64,000 bases of DNA from B30-G6 sp964633115 (GCA_964633115.1 CAZWEO010000013.1:1-64000), one strand, 5' to 3'. Positions 1 to 9,881 are shown, counted from the stretch's first letter. The notes: generated by a model from the letters alone, not told the origin. Numbers and translations are program-made.

Positions 1-472
1 GAAAGAAAAGAGTGTTACACGCTAAAAAATTAAAGGTCTATGTTTCGCTGTAGTGATAATATTCACGAAGCTTATGGAACTTTATTTCAGTCAGAAGCGT
101 TCAAACATTCACTGCCCTTAGGTAACCGGTAAGCGGGCTGGGAGTCAATCAAAAAACTGGCAGCATTCGGTCCGCCGATAACGGATTCGACCGCATTATT
201 TTTGAATTTTGGGGTGTTGTGAAACTGGATATGGAACGAATCTCAAATCATCGCTGGTTCGGTTATTATTCCCTATAATATACCATTAATATTGTTGAGT
301 TTTGCTCAGCATAAAAGTGGTAATAATATCAATAGATTCAATCGGGATTCAGAATTGGTGGTATGATAACTCGGAAACTAAGCCATCCACAAGGACAGTG
401 GCTTATTTGGCTGGCCATGTTTAATCAGGTTATAAAATAAGACAGCATGTGCATTTTCTGATGTCGCGGGTG
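1..472. other. Leading stretch without recognisable gene
   Basis: No reading frame here gives a protein I recognise on either strand. The sequence is AT-rich with scattered stops and lies just downstream of the decayed Lrp-family gene, so it may be decayed coding DNA. I see no tRNA, terminator or repeat in it. Confidence 0.5.
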
Positions 473-790
473 CTAGTAAATTGATTTTACTTCAGCGAGA
501 ACAAAGGAACTGCGGGTGGCATTGACGCCTTTTGTGTTGAAAATATGGTGCAGAGCTACCTGTGAATAATGCTCCATATCTTTAGCAACAATTTTGAGCA
601 TCAAGTCCACTTCACCGGTTCAGCAAACTACACCCTCTATTTTTTCAAGATTGTGAGCCACTTCTTCCCAACCCACACCAGCCTCACGAACCACACCACA
701 ATAAGCACACACCGTCAGTCCCAGCTTTTGTCAATCCGTCAAAGCCGGGTAACCACAATGAAAATCATATTTCTCTTGATTTTGGGACTT
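473..790 (-). pseudogene. Lrp/AsnC-family regulator remnant
   Basis: Read on the minus strand, this stretch translates to the ligand-binding (RAM/AsnC) half of an Lrp-type transcription regulator. Recognisable pieces are KLGLTVCAYCGVV, VAHNLEKIEGVV, TGEVDLMLKIVAKDMEHY and a C-terminal TRSSFVLAEVK followed by TAG at 473-475. Two in-frame TGA codons interrupt it, one just before QKLGL and one between GVVC and TGEVD. About three residues are missing at the second site relative to the family, and no helix-turn-helix half is visible upstream. I read it as a decayed gene, not a selenoprotein, because no SECIS-like hairpin follows either TGA. It points away from the LysE-like remnant, a common regulator/exporter arrangement. 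Confidence 0.65.
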
Positions 791-913
791 TTTGCTGGGA
801 GTGTCGGTTCTTGGTTAAAGCAAAAAAGGAGTATTGCAGGAAAAATACGTATCGGTTCCGGCACCGTTTTGATGTTGCTGGGCTTACGCTTGATACTCCC
901 ACAAAAAAACTGA
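758..913 (+). pseudogene. C-terminal fragment resembling a LysE/RhtB exporter
   Basis: The last 51 codons of an open frame form a hydrophobic segment, a basic stretch (KQKRSIAGKIRIG) and a second hydrophobic segment ending GLRLILP. This pattern is typical of the last transmembrane hairpin of LysE-family amino-acid exporters. The upstream part of the frame is antisense to the Lrp remnant and has no family resemblance, so only the 3' end survives. An Lrp gene beside a LysE gene is a common pairing, which supports the reading. It could instead be an unrelated small membrane peptide. Confidence 0.35.
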
Positions 914-941
914 CCAACCTAATTGGGTGTACAAAAAGATA

Positions 942-2168
942 ATGGAAAAATCACAAATACATTACGGTTGGATTATTGTACTGACCGGAACTGCCGTTCT
1001 TTTTTCCTGTTTGGGTTTGGGGCGTTTCTCTCTGGGAATGCTGCTTCCTTCTATGGGGATCTCCCTAAACCTGAGTTATTCACAAATGGGGCTCATTGGA
1101 ACGGGTAATTTTATGGGATATATGGTTTCGGTGATTTTGGCCGGCATCATAGCAAAATCCATTGGTGCCCGTTGGACCATTTTCTGGGGCCTCGTCATGG
1201 TGGGCGGATCCATGATGTTGATCAGTCTTGCATCGGGCTTTATCGGGGTGATGGTGCTTTATGTTGCAACGGGAATCGGTTCCGGACTGGCCAATGTGCC
1301 CATGATGGGCCTGGTATCTCACTGGTTTTTGAAAACCACACGGGGTCGGGCGGCCGGTACTATGTTGTCAGGCAATGGTCTTGCTATTGTGTTTGCCGGA
1401 TTTTTTATTCCTTGGGTCAATACCACCATGGGGACTGAAGGTTGGCGAACTGGCTGGTTGACGATTGGTGCGATTTCAATGATCATCTCGGCAGGGGCTG
1501 CACTTTTTCTACGAAATGATCCCGGGGAAAAAGGACTCAGACCGCTTGGCGAAACAGTGACGGCAATGCCAAAGTCTGATGTAACCAGACCTGAGAAAAA
1601 AAGGCATGACCCGAAATGGACTATGGTGCATTTAGGCTGTATTTATACACTTTTTGGGGCCACATACGTGGTGTATGCGACGTTTATTGTGACAGCCATG
1701 ATCAATGAGCGTGGATTTGGTGAGAACACAGCCGGTACATTCTGGGCCATTGTGGGCGCGCTTTCTATTTTTTCAGGCCCCTTGTTCGGATGGCTGTCGG
1801 ATCGCCTGGGGCGCAAAATCGGTATGATGTTGGTTTATGCATTATTTACCATTGCCTATGTCCTGGTGGCCGCCAATCTCCCGAACATTTTTCTATTTGC
1901 TTCCATTGGCATATTCGGCCTGGCCGTGTGGAGTATCCCCACCATCATGTCGGCAGCAGTGGGCGATTATACCGGACCTGCCCGTGCGGTAAAGGCCTTT
2001 GGGTTTATCACCGTATTTTTCGGAATCGGACAGATTACAGGACCAGCCGTGGCAGGATACTTGGCGGATGTCACCGGTTCTTTCAGTATGGCGTTTTGGT
2101 TATGCGCATTATTAACGGGAATTGCGATCGTACTGACAAAATTTCTTAAGCCTCCTTCAGAAACTTGA
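942..2168 (+). CDS. MFS transporter (YbfB/OFA-like)
   Basis: A 408-residue major facilitator superfamily permease of the inner membrane with about 12 hydrophobic segments and the usual cytosolic loop in the middle (residues about 190-230, charged). The GWLSDRLGRKIG loop after mid-protein is the classic MFS signature between helices 8 and 9. The start is placed at ATG 942, since the alternatives upstream (GTG 927, TTG 923) add only a few residues and have no better ribosome site. Substrate cannot be told; the closest general type is the OFA/YbfB-like organic-anion permeases. It begins 28 bases after the LysE-like remnant and is followed by a palindromic repeat. Confidence 0.85.
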   Translation: MEKSQIHYGWIIVLTGTAVLFSCLGLGRFSLGMLLPSMGISLNLSYSQMGLIGTGNFMGYMVSVILAGIIAKSIGARWTIFWGLVMVGGSMMLISLASGFIGVMVLYVATGIGSGLANVPMMGLVSHWFLKTTRGRAAGTMLSGNGLAIVFAGFFIPWVNTTMGTEGWRTGWLTIGAISMIISAGAALFLRNDPGEKGLRPLGETVTAMPKSDVTRPEKKRHDPKWTMVHLGCIYTLFGATYVVYATFIVTAMINERGFGENTAGTFWAIVGALSIFSGPLFGWLSDRLGRKIGMMLVYALFTIAYVLVAANLPNIFLFASIGIFGLAVWSIPTIMSAAVGDYTGPARAVKAFGFITVFFGIGQITGPAVAGYLADVTGSFSMAFWLCALLTGIAIVLTKFLKPPSET

Positions 2169-2325
2169 TGACTTCGTAAAAAAGCTCAACTTTCCGACTT
2201 CGCTCTTTGAGCTACGACGGGACGTGCTGTGTTGTGCTAAATTATGCAAACATTCAACGTACGAAAAGTACGCCTCATGAATGCAAAATTTGCACGCCTT
2301 GAATTTGAACTTTTTACAAAGCCAA
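2165..2325. repeat. Degenerate palindromic intergenic repeat
   Basis: This block starts at the MFS stop codon. Its ends are imperfect inverted repeats: GACTTCGTAAAAA at the left and TTTTTACAAAGCC at the right. It contains an internal GTACGAAAAGTACGCCTCAT segment. Similar 'cgtaaaaag ... acgcctcat' blocks are frequent between genes in Desulfobacterota. A weaker relative lies at 37102-37195 in this window. It could act as a transcript-end hairpin for the upstream transporter. Confidence 0.5.
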
Positions 2326-2394
2326 TTTTTTTATACTGTGAGTGTCAGGAGTACCCTTCAAACAATTACCTAAAATCTGAGAGAAATTTTTTAC

Positions 2395-3633
2395 TTGCAT
2401 AATGAATCCAAATACGATTGGTGGTTGACCGGCATATGTCTGGCCAGAACCTTCAATGCCTTGGTGTTCATGACCTATGCGGCGACCCTGCCGGTGCTGC
2501 AACGGGAATGGGAGATGTCGGCTGCGGCAGCTGGTAGCATTGCGGGCGGTTTTCAGTTTGGATATGCAATTTCTTTAGTAATATTCTCCTTCCTTTCCGA
2601 TCGATTCTCTCCCAAGAAGCTTTATCTGGGTTCCATGATAGCCTGTGCAATTTTCGCGTTAGTATTCGCAGGGTGGGCTCGGGACTATATTTCAGGGATG
2701 GTGCTATACACGCTGACAGCACTTTCAATGGGGGGTAATTATACGACCGGCCTTATAGTAATGGCCCAACGCTATCCGATTGCCGGACGCGGTAGGGCCA
2801 TGGGCTTTTTTATTGCCAGCACATCGCTGGGTTATGCACTTTCGTTGATGCTAAGTGGTATTGCCATGCCTATTGGCGGTTATATATTGGCATTTTGGCT
2901 CACCTGCTCAGGACCGACATTAGGCGCCATCTTGGCCTGGATTACCCTGCGACGAACCGAGGTGGATATCCCGCTGCGCACAAGGGAACAGCGTTTTAGC
3001 CGCGAAGTATTGCGGAACCGACCGGTCATGGCACTGATTGGCAGTTATACGGGACATGCCTGGGAATTGTTGGGTATGTGGGCCTGGACACCTGCCTTTT
3101 TGGCTGCAGTACTTACCCTGGGTGGGGTGGCAGGAGTTCAAGCGGTTGGTTTCGGCGCATATTTGACAGCAGGTTTTCACCTGATGGGATTGGTGGCATC
3201 CTTCAGCATGGGTTGGCTTTCGGATCGACTGGGTAGAGCGCCGCTAATGATTGGTTTAGCAGGCATTAGCACGCTATGTTCCTTTACCTTTGGATGGACT
3301 ATAGGGCTATCCATTTCCATGGTCATATTTGTGGGAGCTGTATATATGTTTACTAGCTTGGGGGACTCGCCCATTTTGTCAGCATCGTTGACGGAAACAG
3401 TTAGTTCAGCTTATATGGGAGCGGCTTTTGGCCTGCGTTCCATGTTGGGGTTCAGTGCCGGCGCTATATCGCCAATCGTGTTGGGCGCAGTTCTGGACCT
3501 AACCAATCCAGGTGTTTCGCAAAACGGGCTATACTCGAACTGGGGCTGGGCTTTCAGTGTTTTGGGCATCGGTGGGTTGGGTGCCTGGCTGGCAGCCATT
3601 TACTATGGTCGCCAGCGAAAGTACTTAGGTTAA
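2395..3633 (+). CDS. MFS transporter
   Basis: A 412-residue MFS permease with about 12 transmembrane helices, FLSDRFSPKKLYLGS after helix 2 and SMGWLSDRLGRAPL at the helix 8-9 loop. It resembles the sugar-phosphate/cyanate-type (CynX/NarK-like) permeases, but nothing fixes the substrate. The frame opens with TTG at 2395. No convincing ATG lies before the first helix, and the ribosome site (GAGAG) is weak. It is a paralogue type, not a duplicate, of the preceding MFS gene. Confidence 0.8.
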   Translation: MHNESKYDWWLTGICLARTFNALVFMTYAATLPVLQREWEMSAAAAGSIAGGFQFGYAISLVIFSFLSDRFSPKKLYLGSMIACAIFALVFAGWARDYISGMVLYTLTALSMGGNYTTGLIVMAQRYPIAGRGRAMGFFIASTSLGYALSLMLSGIAMPIGGYILAFWLTCSGPTLGAILAWITLRRTEVDIPLRTREQRFSREVLRNRPVMALIGSYTGHAWELLGMWAWTPAFLAAVLTLGGVAGVQAVGFGAYLTAGFHLMGLVASFSMGWLSDRLGRAPLMIGLAGISTLCSFTFGWTIGLSISMVIFVGAVYMFTSLGDSPILSASLTETVSSAYMGAAFGLRSMLGFSAGAISPIVLGAVLDLTNPGVSQNGLYSNWGWAFSVLGIGGLGAWLAAIYYGRQRKYLG

Positions 3634-3660
3634 ATGCACCAGTGTCATCGATGGTCTAAT

Positions 3661-3829
3661 TTTATCCGCCTTCGAAGAATACCACGGGCATGCCCGTGGA
3701 TGAATGCAAAAAAAATAAGTTAATTGCTACGGCGCGATGTCACCCCAAAGATGAGGCGCATAAACGCGTCGTAGCCGAAGGCGAAGGCGGGTACTTTAAT
3801 GGGACCACGGGTTTACCAGTGGGATCCAT
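3661..3829. repeat. ~165-bp dispersed repeat, copy 1
   Basis: One of three copies (others at 49368-49528 and, inverted, 59285-59453). It opens with TTATCCGCCTTCG, carries the palindrome CCACGGGCATGCCCGTGG, and ends with a second palindrome near ACCACGGGTTTACCAGTGG and GGATCCAT. The internal CGAAGGCGG complements the opening CCGCCTTCG, so the element can fold on itself. A reading frame with LIATARCHP and GYFNGTTGLP runs through all copies but has no recognisable function. Confidence 0.85.
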
Positions 3830-4022
3830 GAAATTTATGGAAACATACGCTGATTTCATGGTATACGAGTCACAAATGGCATTATTTAATCCGCTGATGC
3901 TGATTATTACTTTTGTTAGCCGACTCACCTGAATTGCTTGCCATTTGAATACACATCTTTCCAAATTCTAAAAGACAATTTTCTATGCAGTTGACCCTTG
4001 GAATGAATAAGGATAGAGCGCC

Positions 4023-6569
4023 ATGCGATTAAAAAAAAGGTACTTTTTTCTTCCATTTTTAGCGATTTTTTCCGGATATCTTCTTTTCTCTGTATATGAT
4101 GAGGTCAGAACCAAAACTATAGAAGAGTTTAATACCCAACAAATTATCTTTGCCAAACAGGCTGCAAAAGGGATCACGAGTTTCTTTCAATATTATCTTC
4201 GCACTTTAAGCCAATTGGCTCAGACAGAAAATATTGTAGATATGAACGCCAGAGGAAAAGCGCTCATGGAGGTTTTTTATAGTATTCACTCCGATGTGAT
4301 CAGCGCTGTGACTCGAGTCAACAAAGACGGCCGTATTTCTTATACAATCCCATTCAATAAAACTGCTATTAATGCAGATATTTCCAAGCAGAAACACATG
4401 CAGATCATACTTCGGGATCATACTCCGGTTATTAGTGATGTTTTTAAAGCCGTACAAGGTTATTTGGCCGTGGCTTACCATGTTCCTGTATTCTTTAATA
4501 ATACCTTCCAAGGCACGCTTGCCATACTCATTCCGTTCAGCAAGATTTCAAAGGAATATTTGGGAAATATCAGAATTGGCGACGAGGGATATGCTTGGGT
4601 AATAAGTGCGGCAGGCATTGAATTATTCAATCCGAGATCAAGTCATATTGGACAATCGGTTTTTGAAACCTATAAAAAATCCACATCGATGATCCAGATG
4701 TTTGACGAAATGACCAAGGGGAAGCAGGGTATCGCGTCGTACGAAAAAAATATCAACGCTGGTATCAAACAGTCTGGAATAACAAAAAATGCCGTATATA
4801 TTCCGATTCCATTAGGCAACACGTTTTGGTCGATTGTCGTAGCCACACCCGAAAAAGAAGTCCTCTCTACTATGAAAGGTTTCAGAAACAAATTTTTAGC
4901 CATAGCAACCCTTCTTATGACAGTGGGGGTAATCTTTAGTTATTTTGTAATAAAAGCATGGGCAATCCTAAAGGAGGAAGCAAAACGAAAGTCCGCAGAA
5001 GCCGCTCTGAGCAAAAGCGAACAGAAATACCGACTTTTAGCTGATAATGTTATCGATATGATCTGGACATTGAATATCGAGCAACAACGCATCACTTACA
5101 TTAGTCCGGCTGTCTACAAAATCAGAGGTTATACCCCTGAAGAAGTCATTACGCAGCCACTCGAAGAGATTCTAACGCCTGAGTCACGTGAAAGGGTCTT
5201 GGAAACATTGGCTGAAGAAATTACTCATAATGGCGACAGGAATTCAGATCGATCCGTGACCATGGAAATTGAGCAGTATAGAAAAGATGGGGGTACTGTG
5301 TGGACGGAGATAATGGCTTCATTTGTGCGCGATGAGCAAAATCGTCCAATCGAGGTTTTGGGAGTAGCCAGGGATATCACTGAACGCAGACTTGCCCAGG
5401 AGGCGCTACGGGAAAGTGAAGAAAAGCTGGCCCGATCAAAAAAAATGGAATCCCTCGGTTTACTTGCAGGCGGCGTGGCCCATGATTTGAATAATGTATT
5501 GTCGGGTATTGTGAGCTACCCGGATTTACTTTTAATGGATCTACCTGAAGACAGCAAATTAATAAAACCCATAGAGACAATCCAGGAATCAGGAAAAAGA
5601 GCGGCTGCCATAGTTCAAGATTTATTGACAGTGGCAAGAGGCGTCGCCATCGCAAAAGAACCTTTGAACATAAATGAGTTGGTCGATACCTATTTGCATT
5701 CACCGGAAGCTGAAAAGCTAAAGCAGTTTTATCCGGATATTAAGGTAAAACCCCACCTTGATAAGGGGTTGTTTAATATACTCGGTTCGAATGTTCATAT
5801 CAGTAAAACGTTGATGAATCTCGTATCAAATGCGGCGGAGGCCATTGAAGGTGATGGTAATATTACGATTGCAACCATGAACCGATATGTTGACAAACCC
5901 ATTAAGGGTTATAATGAAGTGAGCATCGGCGAATATGTCGTTTTATCAGTGTCAGATGACGGACCCGGAATATTCTCTGATGATCTTGAACGAATCTTTG
6001 AACCTTTTTACACCAAGAAGGTCATGGGCAGAAGCGGTACGGGATTGGGATTAGCTGTAGTCTGGAACATCGTGGTGGATCATAAAGGTTATATAGATGT
6101 GGGAACAGGAAAGGACGGCACTGTATTTGAGATGTATTTCCCCATAACAAGGGAAGAAAAATCAGATCAGGAAAAGTCCATACCCTTGGAAAAAATTAAG
6201 GGAAATGGGGAGAAGGTTATAGTTGTTGATGATGTCGAAAGCCAAAGAGAAATGGCCTGTATGATGTTGACAAAGCTTGGTTATCAAACAGGGACTATGC
6301 CGAGTGGAGAAGAAGCAATTGAGTACTTGAGTGAAAATGCAGCAGATTTAATATTACTGGATATGATAATGGATCCGGGCATCAATGGTCATGAGACCTA
6401 CCGCCGGATTATTAAAATGCATCCCGATCAAAAAGCTATTATCGTAAGTGGTTTTGCTGTGACCGATGATGTGAAGGCGGCCCAAAAATTGGGAGCTGGA
6501 AAATACATAAAGAAACCTTATACAATAGAGGAGTTAGGACTTGCCGTGAAAGAAGAATTGGTCAAGTAA
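4023..6569 (+). CDS. Membrane hybrid sensor histidine kinase (Cache-PAS-HisKA-HATPase-REC)
   Basis: An 848-residue hybrid two-component kinase. Helix 1 (about residues 5-25) and helix 2 (about 285-310) bracket a periplasmic Cache-like sensor domain. A PAS domain follows (about 335-460, ending in ARDITERR). Next come the HisKA phosphoacceptor His487 in GGVAHDLNN, a HATPase with DDGPGI and GTGLGLAVVWN, and a C-terminal receiver with the phosphoacceptor Asp780 in LILLDM and the conserved Lys in KKPYT. No response regulator with an output domain is adjacent, so phosphate probably leaves through the attached receiver to an unlinked partner. The ATG at 4023 has a modest AGGAT ribosome site. It is convergent with another hybrid kinase. 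Confidence 0.92.
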   Translation: MRLKKRYFFLPFLAIFSGYLLFSVYDEVRTKTIEEFNTQQIIFAKQAAKGITSFFQYYLRTLSQLAQTENIVDMNARGKALMEVFYSIHSDVISAVTRVNKDGRISYTIPFNKTAINADISKQKHMQIILRDHTPVISDVFKAVQGYLAVAYHVPVFFNNTFQGTLAILIPFSKISKEYLGNIRIGDEGYAWVISAAGIELFNPRSSHIGQSVFETYKKSTSMIQMFDEMTKGKQGIASYEKNINAGIKQSGITKNAVYIPIPLGNTFWSIVVATPEKEVLSTMKGFRNKFLAIATLLMTVGVIFSYFVIKAWAILKEEAKRKSAEAALSKSEQKYRLLADNVIDMIWTLNIEQQRITYISPAVYKIRGYTPEEVITQPLEEILTPESRERVLETLAEEITHNGDRNSDRSVTMEIEQYRKDGGTVWTEIMASFVRDEQNRPIEVLGVARDITERRLAQEALRESEEKLARSKKMESLGLLAGGVAHDLNNVLSGIVSYPDLLLMDLPEDSKLIKPIETIQESGKRAAAIVQDLLTVARGVAIAKEPLNINELVDTYLHSPEAEKLKQFYPDIKVKPHLDKGLFNILGSNVHISKTLMNLVSNAAEAIEGDGNITIATMNRYVDKPIKGYNEVSIGEYVVLSVSDDGPGIFSDDLERIFEPFYTKKVMGRSGTGLGLAVVWNIVVDHKGYIDVGTGKDGTVFEMYFPITREEKSDQEKSIPLEKIKGNGEKVIVVDDVESQREMACMMLTKLGYQTGTMPSGEEAIEYLSENAADLILLDMIMDPGINGHETYRRIIKMHPDQKAIIVSGFAVTDDVKAAQKLGAGKYIKKPYTIEELGLAVKEELVK

Positions 6570-6652
6570 TTGATATGGTGTGGTATAAAATCAGTATGGA
6601 ATGGCTGCCAGATTGAATTGGCAGGACAACCTTGAAGGATAGAAACATATAC

Positions 6653-8662
6653 TTAATCGGAGTCTTTGGCTTCATCCAGCACAGTTCGAACCGTTTTTGC
6701 CAAATCAGCCTTGTTAATGGGTTTATAAGCAAATGCCTTAATTCCGATTTTAGCAATCGATTTATCAGAGATTTTTCTACTATAACCTGTACATATAATT
6801 ATGGGCATATCTGGTCGGATTTTTATTAACTCGGTAGCCAATACATCACCGGTCATATTTGGCATCGTCATATCTGTGATGACCAGATCAAATTCATTTG
6901 GTTTTACCTTAAACAGCTCCAAGGCCTCAATACTGCTCGTTCGAACAGTCACCTGATATCCTAAACGCTCTAAAAGCTGATTGCTAATATCTGCAATAGA
7001 AATTTCGTCGTCTATAAACAGTATTTTCTCGTGGCCCGTGGCCATATTATTTTTTTCGTATGGCGTAAGTTCAGCATAGCTTGTTGTAACGGGGAGATAA
7101 ATTGAAAAAACAGCCCCCTTTCCCAACTCGCTGTCAACAGTTATTTTGCCACCATAAGATTCAACAATACCATGGGTTAAGGCAAGACCCATACCAGTGC
7201 CTTCCCCCGCTTCTTTGGTCGTAAAATATGGCTCAAAGATTGAGTTTATAATATACGGAGAAATCCCAGGCCCATTGTCGGATACAGTGATTTTAAGATA
7301 ATTACCAGGTTTCAAACCTGAAAACTCTCTGGGCAGTTGATCGCCAAGTTTAATATCTGTAAGAACAACTTCTAAAATACCTCCGCTATCTTCCATTGCT
7401 TGAGCCGCGTTGGTGCAAAGGTTCATAAATATTTGGTGAACTTGCGAAGGATTGCCCATGACAACTGATTGGCTTTCAATTCTTTCACGAATGTCAATCG
7501 TTGTCGGAATTGTGGACCGGATAAGTTTCAGCACTTCATTTGCAATTATATTCACATTAAGAGGTTTTATCTCTTCGTCGGATTGTCGAGCAAACACCAG
7601 TATTTGTTTAACCAAATCTTTGGCCCGCATCCCAGCCTTAAATACTTCCTGTAGGTTTTTCTCTAACGGGGCACCCTTTTTTGCCTCACTAAATGATAAT
7701 TCTGTATACCCAATTATGGCTGATAGTATATTGTTGAAGTCATGCGCTATCCCTCCAGCTAGGGTGCCGAGCGATTCCATCCGCTCAGCGTGATGGAGAC
7801 GTGATTCGGTCTGTTTAAGTTGGGTAATATCTCTAAAAAAGGTTAATGTGGCCTCTCTTTCTTCCCATATCGTTCGAACGGCATTGACTTGAGCCCAAAT
7901 CGTTTCCTTTTGTTTATTAATAAGTCTGCAATTGTAGGTGCTAATGGTTTTTTCGCCCTTTACTCTTTGCTTGTATCTGGTGGTGACAATAGCTCTATCT
8001 CGGGGGTCAATAAACACTTTAAAATCTATATCAAGAAACTCGGTTGCAGTATAACCCGTTAATTTTAAAGCGACTGGATTAAAAAACTTAACTTGTTCGT
8101 CCTGAATAATAAGTATGGCATCATTTGCATTTTCCACCAGCAAACGATATTTTTCTTCGTTTTTACGCAATGCGTGCTCGGCCAACTTGCGGTCAGTGAT
8201 GTCATAGATCGCACCATGGAGCATAACTGGCTGGCCTGCATCATCACAAATATTTTGAATTATTTCATGTATCCATCTTATCTGTCCTTCCTTGCGAACA
8301 ATGCGATACTCGCGTTCATACGAATAGCCTGGGATTGAATGTAATTTCTTTTCTTCTTCAGTTAGAATAATGTTCAGATCATCTGGATGGATTACTTGGT
8401 CCCATCTTGGTTTTCCGGTAACAAATTCGTTCTCTGTATAGCCGGTGATTTCTTCGACCGCTCCGTGAAAGAAAATCGGTGTGAAATCCATCTTGCCACG
8501 GAAGGCTATACCTTGAAAATTCTGCACGAATGAACGATATCGTTCCTCGCTTTCACGTAGGGATTGGTCAGCCTTTTTGCGATTGGTAACATCCTCGACA
8601 ATTTCATTTTCCAATTTCTCAACTTTATTTTCTAACTCTTCATAAGACTGTTTTACTGCCAT
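6653..8662 (-). CDS. Cytosolic hybrid histidine kinase (PAS-PAS-HisKA-HATPase-REC)
   Basis: A 669-residue soluble sensor kinase. It begins with a short coiled coil (EELENKVEKLENEI) and has two PAS/PAC domains (about 45-165 and 165-285). HisKA carries His307 in GGIAHDFNN. The HATPase shows SDNGPGI and GTGMGLALTHG, and the C-terminal receiver shows LVITDM and the conserved YKP lysine. There is no transmembrane segment, so it senses a cytosolic cue, possibly redox or a ligand through PAS. I placed the start at ATG 8662 behind GGAGAA; a TTG 15 bases upstream is less likely. It is convergent with the membrane hybrid kinase. The two receivers differ, so this is not a recent duplication. Confidence 0.9.
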   Translation of the reverse strand: MAVKQSYEELENKVEKLENEIVEDVTNRKKADQSLRESEERYRSFVQNFQGIAFRGKMDFTPIFFHGAVEEITGYTENEFVTGKPRWDQVIHPDDLNIILTEEEKKLHSIPGYSYEREYRIVRKEGQIRWIHEIIQNICDDAGQPVMLHGAIYDITDRKLAEHALRKNEEKYRLLVENANDAILIIQDEQVKFFNPVALKLTGYTATEFLDIDFKVFIDPRDRAIVTTRYKQRVKGEKTISTYNCRLINKQKETIWAQVNAVRTIWEEREATLTFFRDITQLKQTESRLHHAERMESLGTLAGGIAHDFNNILSAIIGYTELSFSEAKKGAPLEKNLQEVFKAGMRAKDLVKQILVFARQSDEEIKPLNVNIIANEVLKLIRSTIPTTIDIRERIESQSVVMGNPSQVHQIFMNLCTNAAQAMEDSGGILEVVLTDIKLGDQLPREFSGLKPGNYLKITVSDNGPGISPYIINSIFEPYFTTKEAGEGTGMGLALTHGIVESYGGKITVDSELGKGAVFSIYLPVTTSYAELTPYEKNNMATGHEKILFIDDEISIADISNQLLERLGYQVTVRTSSIEALELFKVKPNEFDLVITDMTMPNMTGDVLATELIKIRPDMPIIICTGYSRKISDKSIAKIGIKAFAYKPINKADLAKTVRTVLDEAKDSD

Positions 8663-8755
8663 TAGAAGGTTCTCCAATATTAGAATTGCATGTGGTACTT
8701 AGAGTTGTGTAGTTAAAATTCTTACAATTAGCGGGTCTCTTCGATAATTTAGTAT

Positions 8756-9439
8756 TTAAATGTATATTTTTTCTGACACTGCATCAAATTTCTCTTCAAC
8801 ATCGTTGAGCTTTTCTTCGCGTCCATTTTTCTTTAATCGGCTTTTTAGGTCTTCGAGTTGCTCCTGGATATGGGGCAAAATTTCGGTCTCCAATTTCTTT
8901 TTCATTTGCGAGCTTAGATTTTCGACTTCATCGAGGATTTTTTCGAGCTGGTCCTCGAGTTGCTTAATTTGTTCGTCGTCGGAAAGGCTTTGGAGATCTC
9001 TAAAGAGTTCCGTTATTTCGGATTCCAGTACACGCATATTTTTGCGAAACTTCTGCGTGATTTGATCATAAATAGCAGCATATTTTGACTGCCCTTCAAT
9101 GACGGCGTTCTGTTTTATTATCTTGCCACTGCTACGAAGTTGAATAATTCGTATAGCCTTGCGCTGGTAATTTTCAGGATCCGTGTCGATGAAATATGTG
9201 CTGGAATATTTGGGTAGAGAAGCATATTGATTTTCTACAACCACATGCACGCGAAAGTTTCCTGCATCTGTATACTCAATATCCTTCACAGCCCCGACTC
9301 GGGTTGTATCAAAATAAACGGTGTCGCTTTTTCGCAATCCATCGATCGCTTCGAATTGAATGGCAAAATCAAGGGAAGTTGCCTTCATCCCTGTTATTAC
9401 CAAAGCAGCCAGAATCAACATACTAATTTTTTTAAACAT
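8756..9439 (-). CDS. MCE/MlaD-like periplasmic protein with C-terminal coiled coil
   Basis: A 227-residue protein with an N-terminal signal or anchor segment (residues 1-22). An MCE-like beta domain spans about 28-125: it opens FEAIDGLRKSDTVYFDTTRVG and closes AVIEGQSKY, the usual pattern of MlaD-family domains. A long, strongly charged coiled coil follows (about 140-215). MCE proteins shuttle lipids between membranes, normally with an ABC permease and ATPase. Here no mla-like permease or ATPase is adjacent, so it is an orphan. The start ATG has an excellent AAGGAG site. Function beyond lipid/membrane binding is inference. Confidence 0.65.
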   Translation of the reverse strand: MFKKISMLILAALVITGMKATSLDFAIQFEAIDGLRKSDTVYFDTTRVGAVKDIEYTDAGNFRVHVVVENQYASLPKYSSTYFIDTDPENYQRKAIRIIQLRSSGKIIKQNAVIEGQSKYAAIYDQITQKFRKNMRVLESEITELFRDLQSLSDDEQIKQLEDQLEKILDEVENLSSQMKKKLETEILPHIQEQLEDLKSRLKKNGREEKLNDVEEKFDAVSEKIYI

Positions 9440-9483
9440 TTTTATTGAACTCCTTAAAAAGGATCAGATTGCATTAACTTGGT

Positions 9484-9881
9484 TTGCAAAAGATTTTTAT
9501 CAGGTTTGCCGTAACACTGCAATGTTTTGAAATTTTATGCGATTTCTTTACATTAAAATACGATATCGGTAGTATAACACTGTATGGTACTGCCACGCGA
9601 ATGATTAACACTGGTATCTTTATATCCAAAGGTGCCAGATATTCCGTTTTTGCTGAAGGCAAGATTAAAAAACGAGATTTTCAGGTTGGCATGGGGCCAG
9701 CCTCATTATTGGTTTCAAAGATTGGAGACGCCGAATCAGCATTAAGAAGGATAATGTTGTGTCCACTGCAGAGTTAGGGGCCTATCTCAGACCACTGGTT
9801 TCCAATGCATCCAACCAAGCCCAAACACCACTTTATGGAAGGCTGGAAGGAGAGTTTTTGTTTTTCATTCGCAACCCCTAA
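9484..9881 (+). pseudogene. Frameshifted remnant of a beta-rich domain protein
   Basis: Two reading frames join near 9755-9775. The first gives INTGIFISKGARYSVFAEGK and GPASLLVSKIGD, the second ELGAYLRP and YGRLEGEFLFFIRNP. Together they resemble the extracellular beta-sandwich ('lectin-like' PA-IL type) domains with a TGI.v.kGd...sA.G pattern and a gP..LL.kIG core. The frame begins at TTG without a good ribosome site and is split by a frameshift, so it is probably dead. It ends about 90 bases before the SbtA-like precursor. The family assignment is tentative. Confidence 0.35.

Noticed and set aside
473..790. In-frame TGA codons in the Lrp remnant as Sec codons
   Set aside because: Two TGAs, residues missing around one of them, no helix-turn-helix and no hairpin at SECIS distance. 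A pseudogene explains it better.
569..913. A 114-residue protein on the plus strand
   Set aside because: Its first ~63 codons are antisense to the Lrp remnant and show no family resemblance; only the last ~51 residues look like part of an exporter.
3690..3932. Protein gene inside repeat copy 1 (and the like at 49340-49582)
   Set aside because: The frame is carried by a repeat found three times and its tails differ completely between copies.
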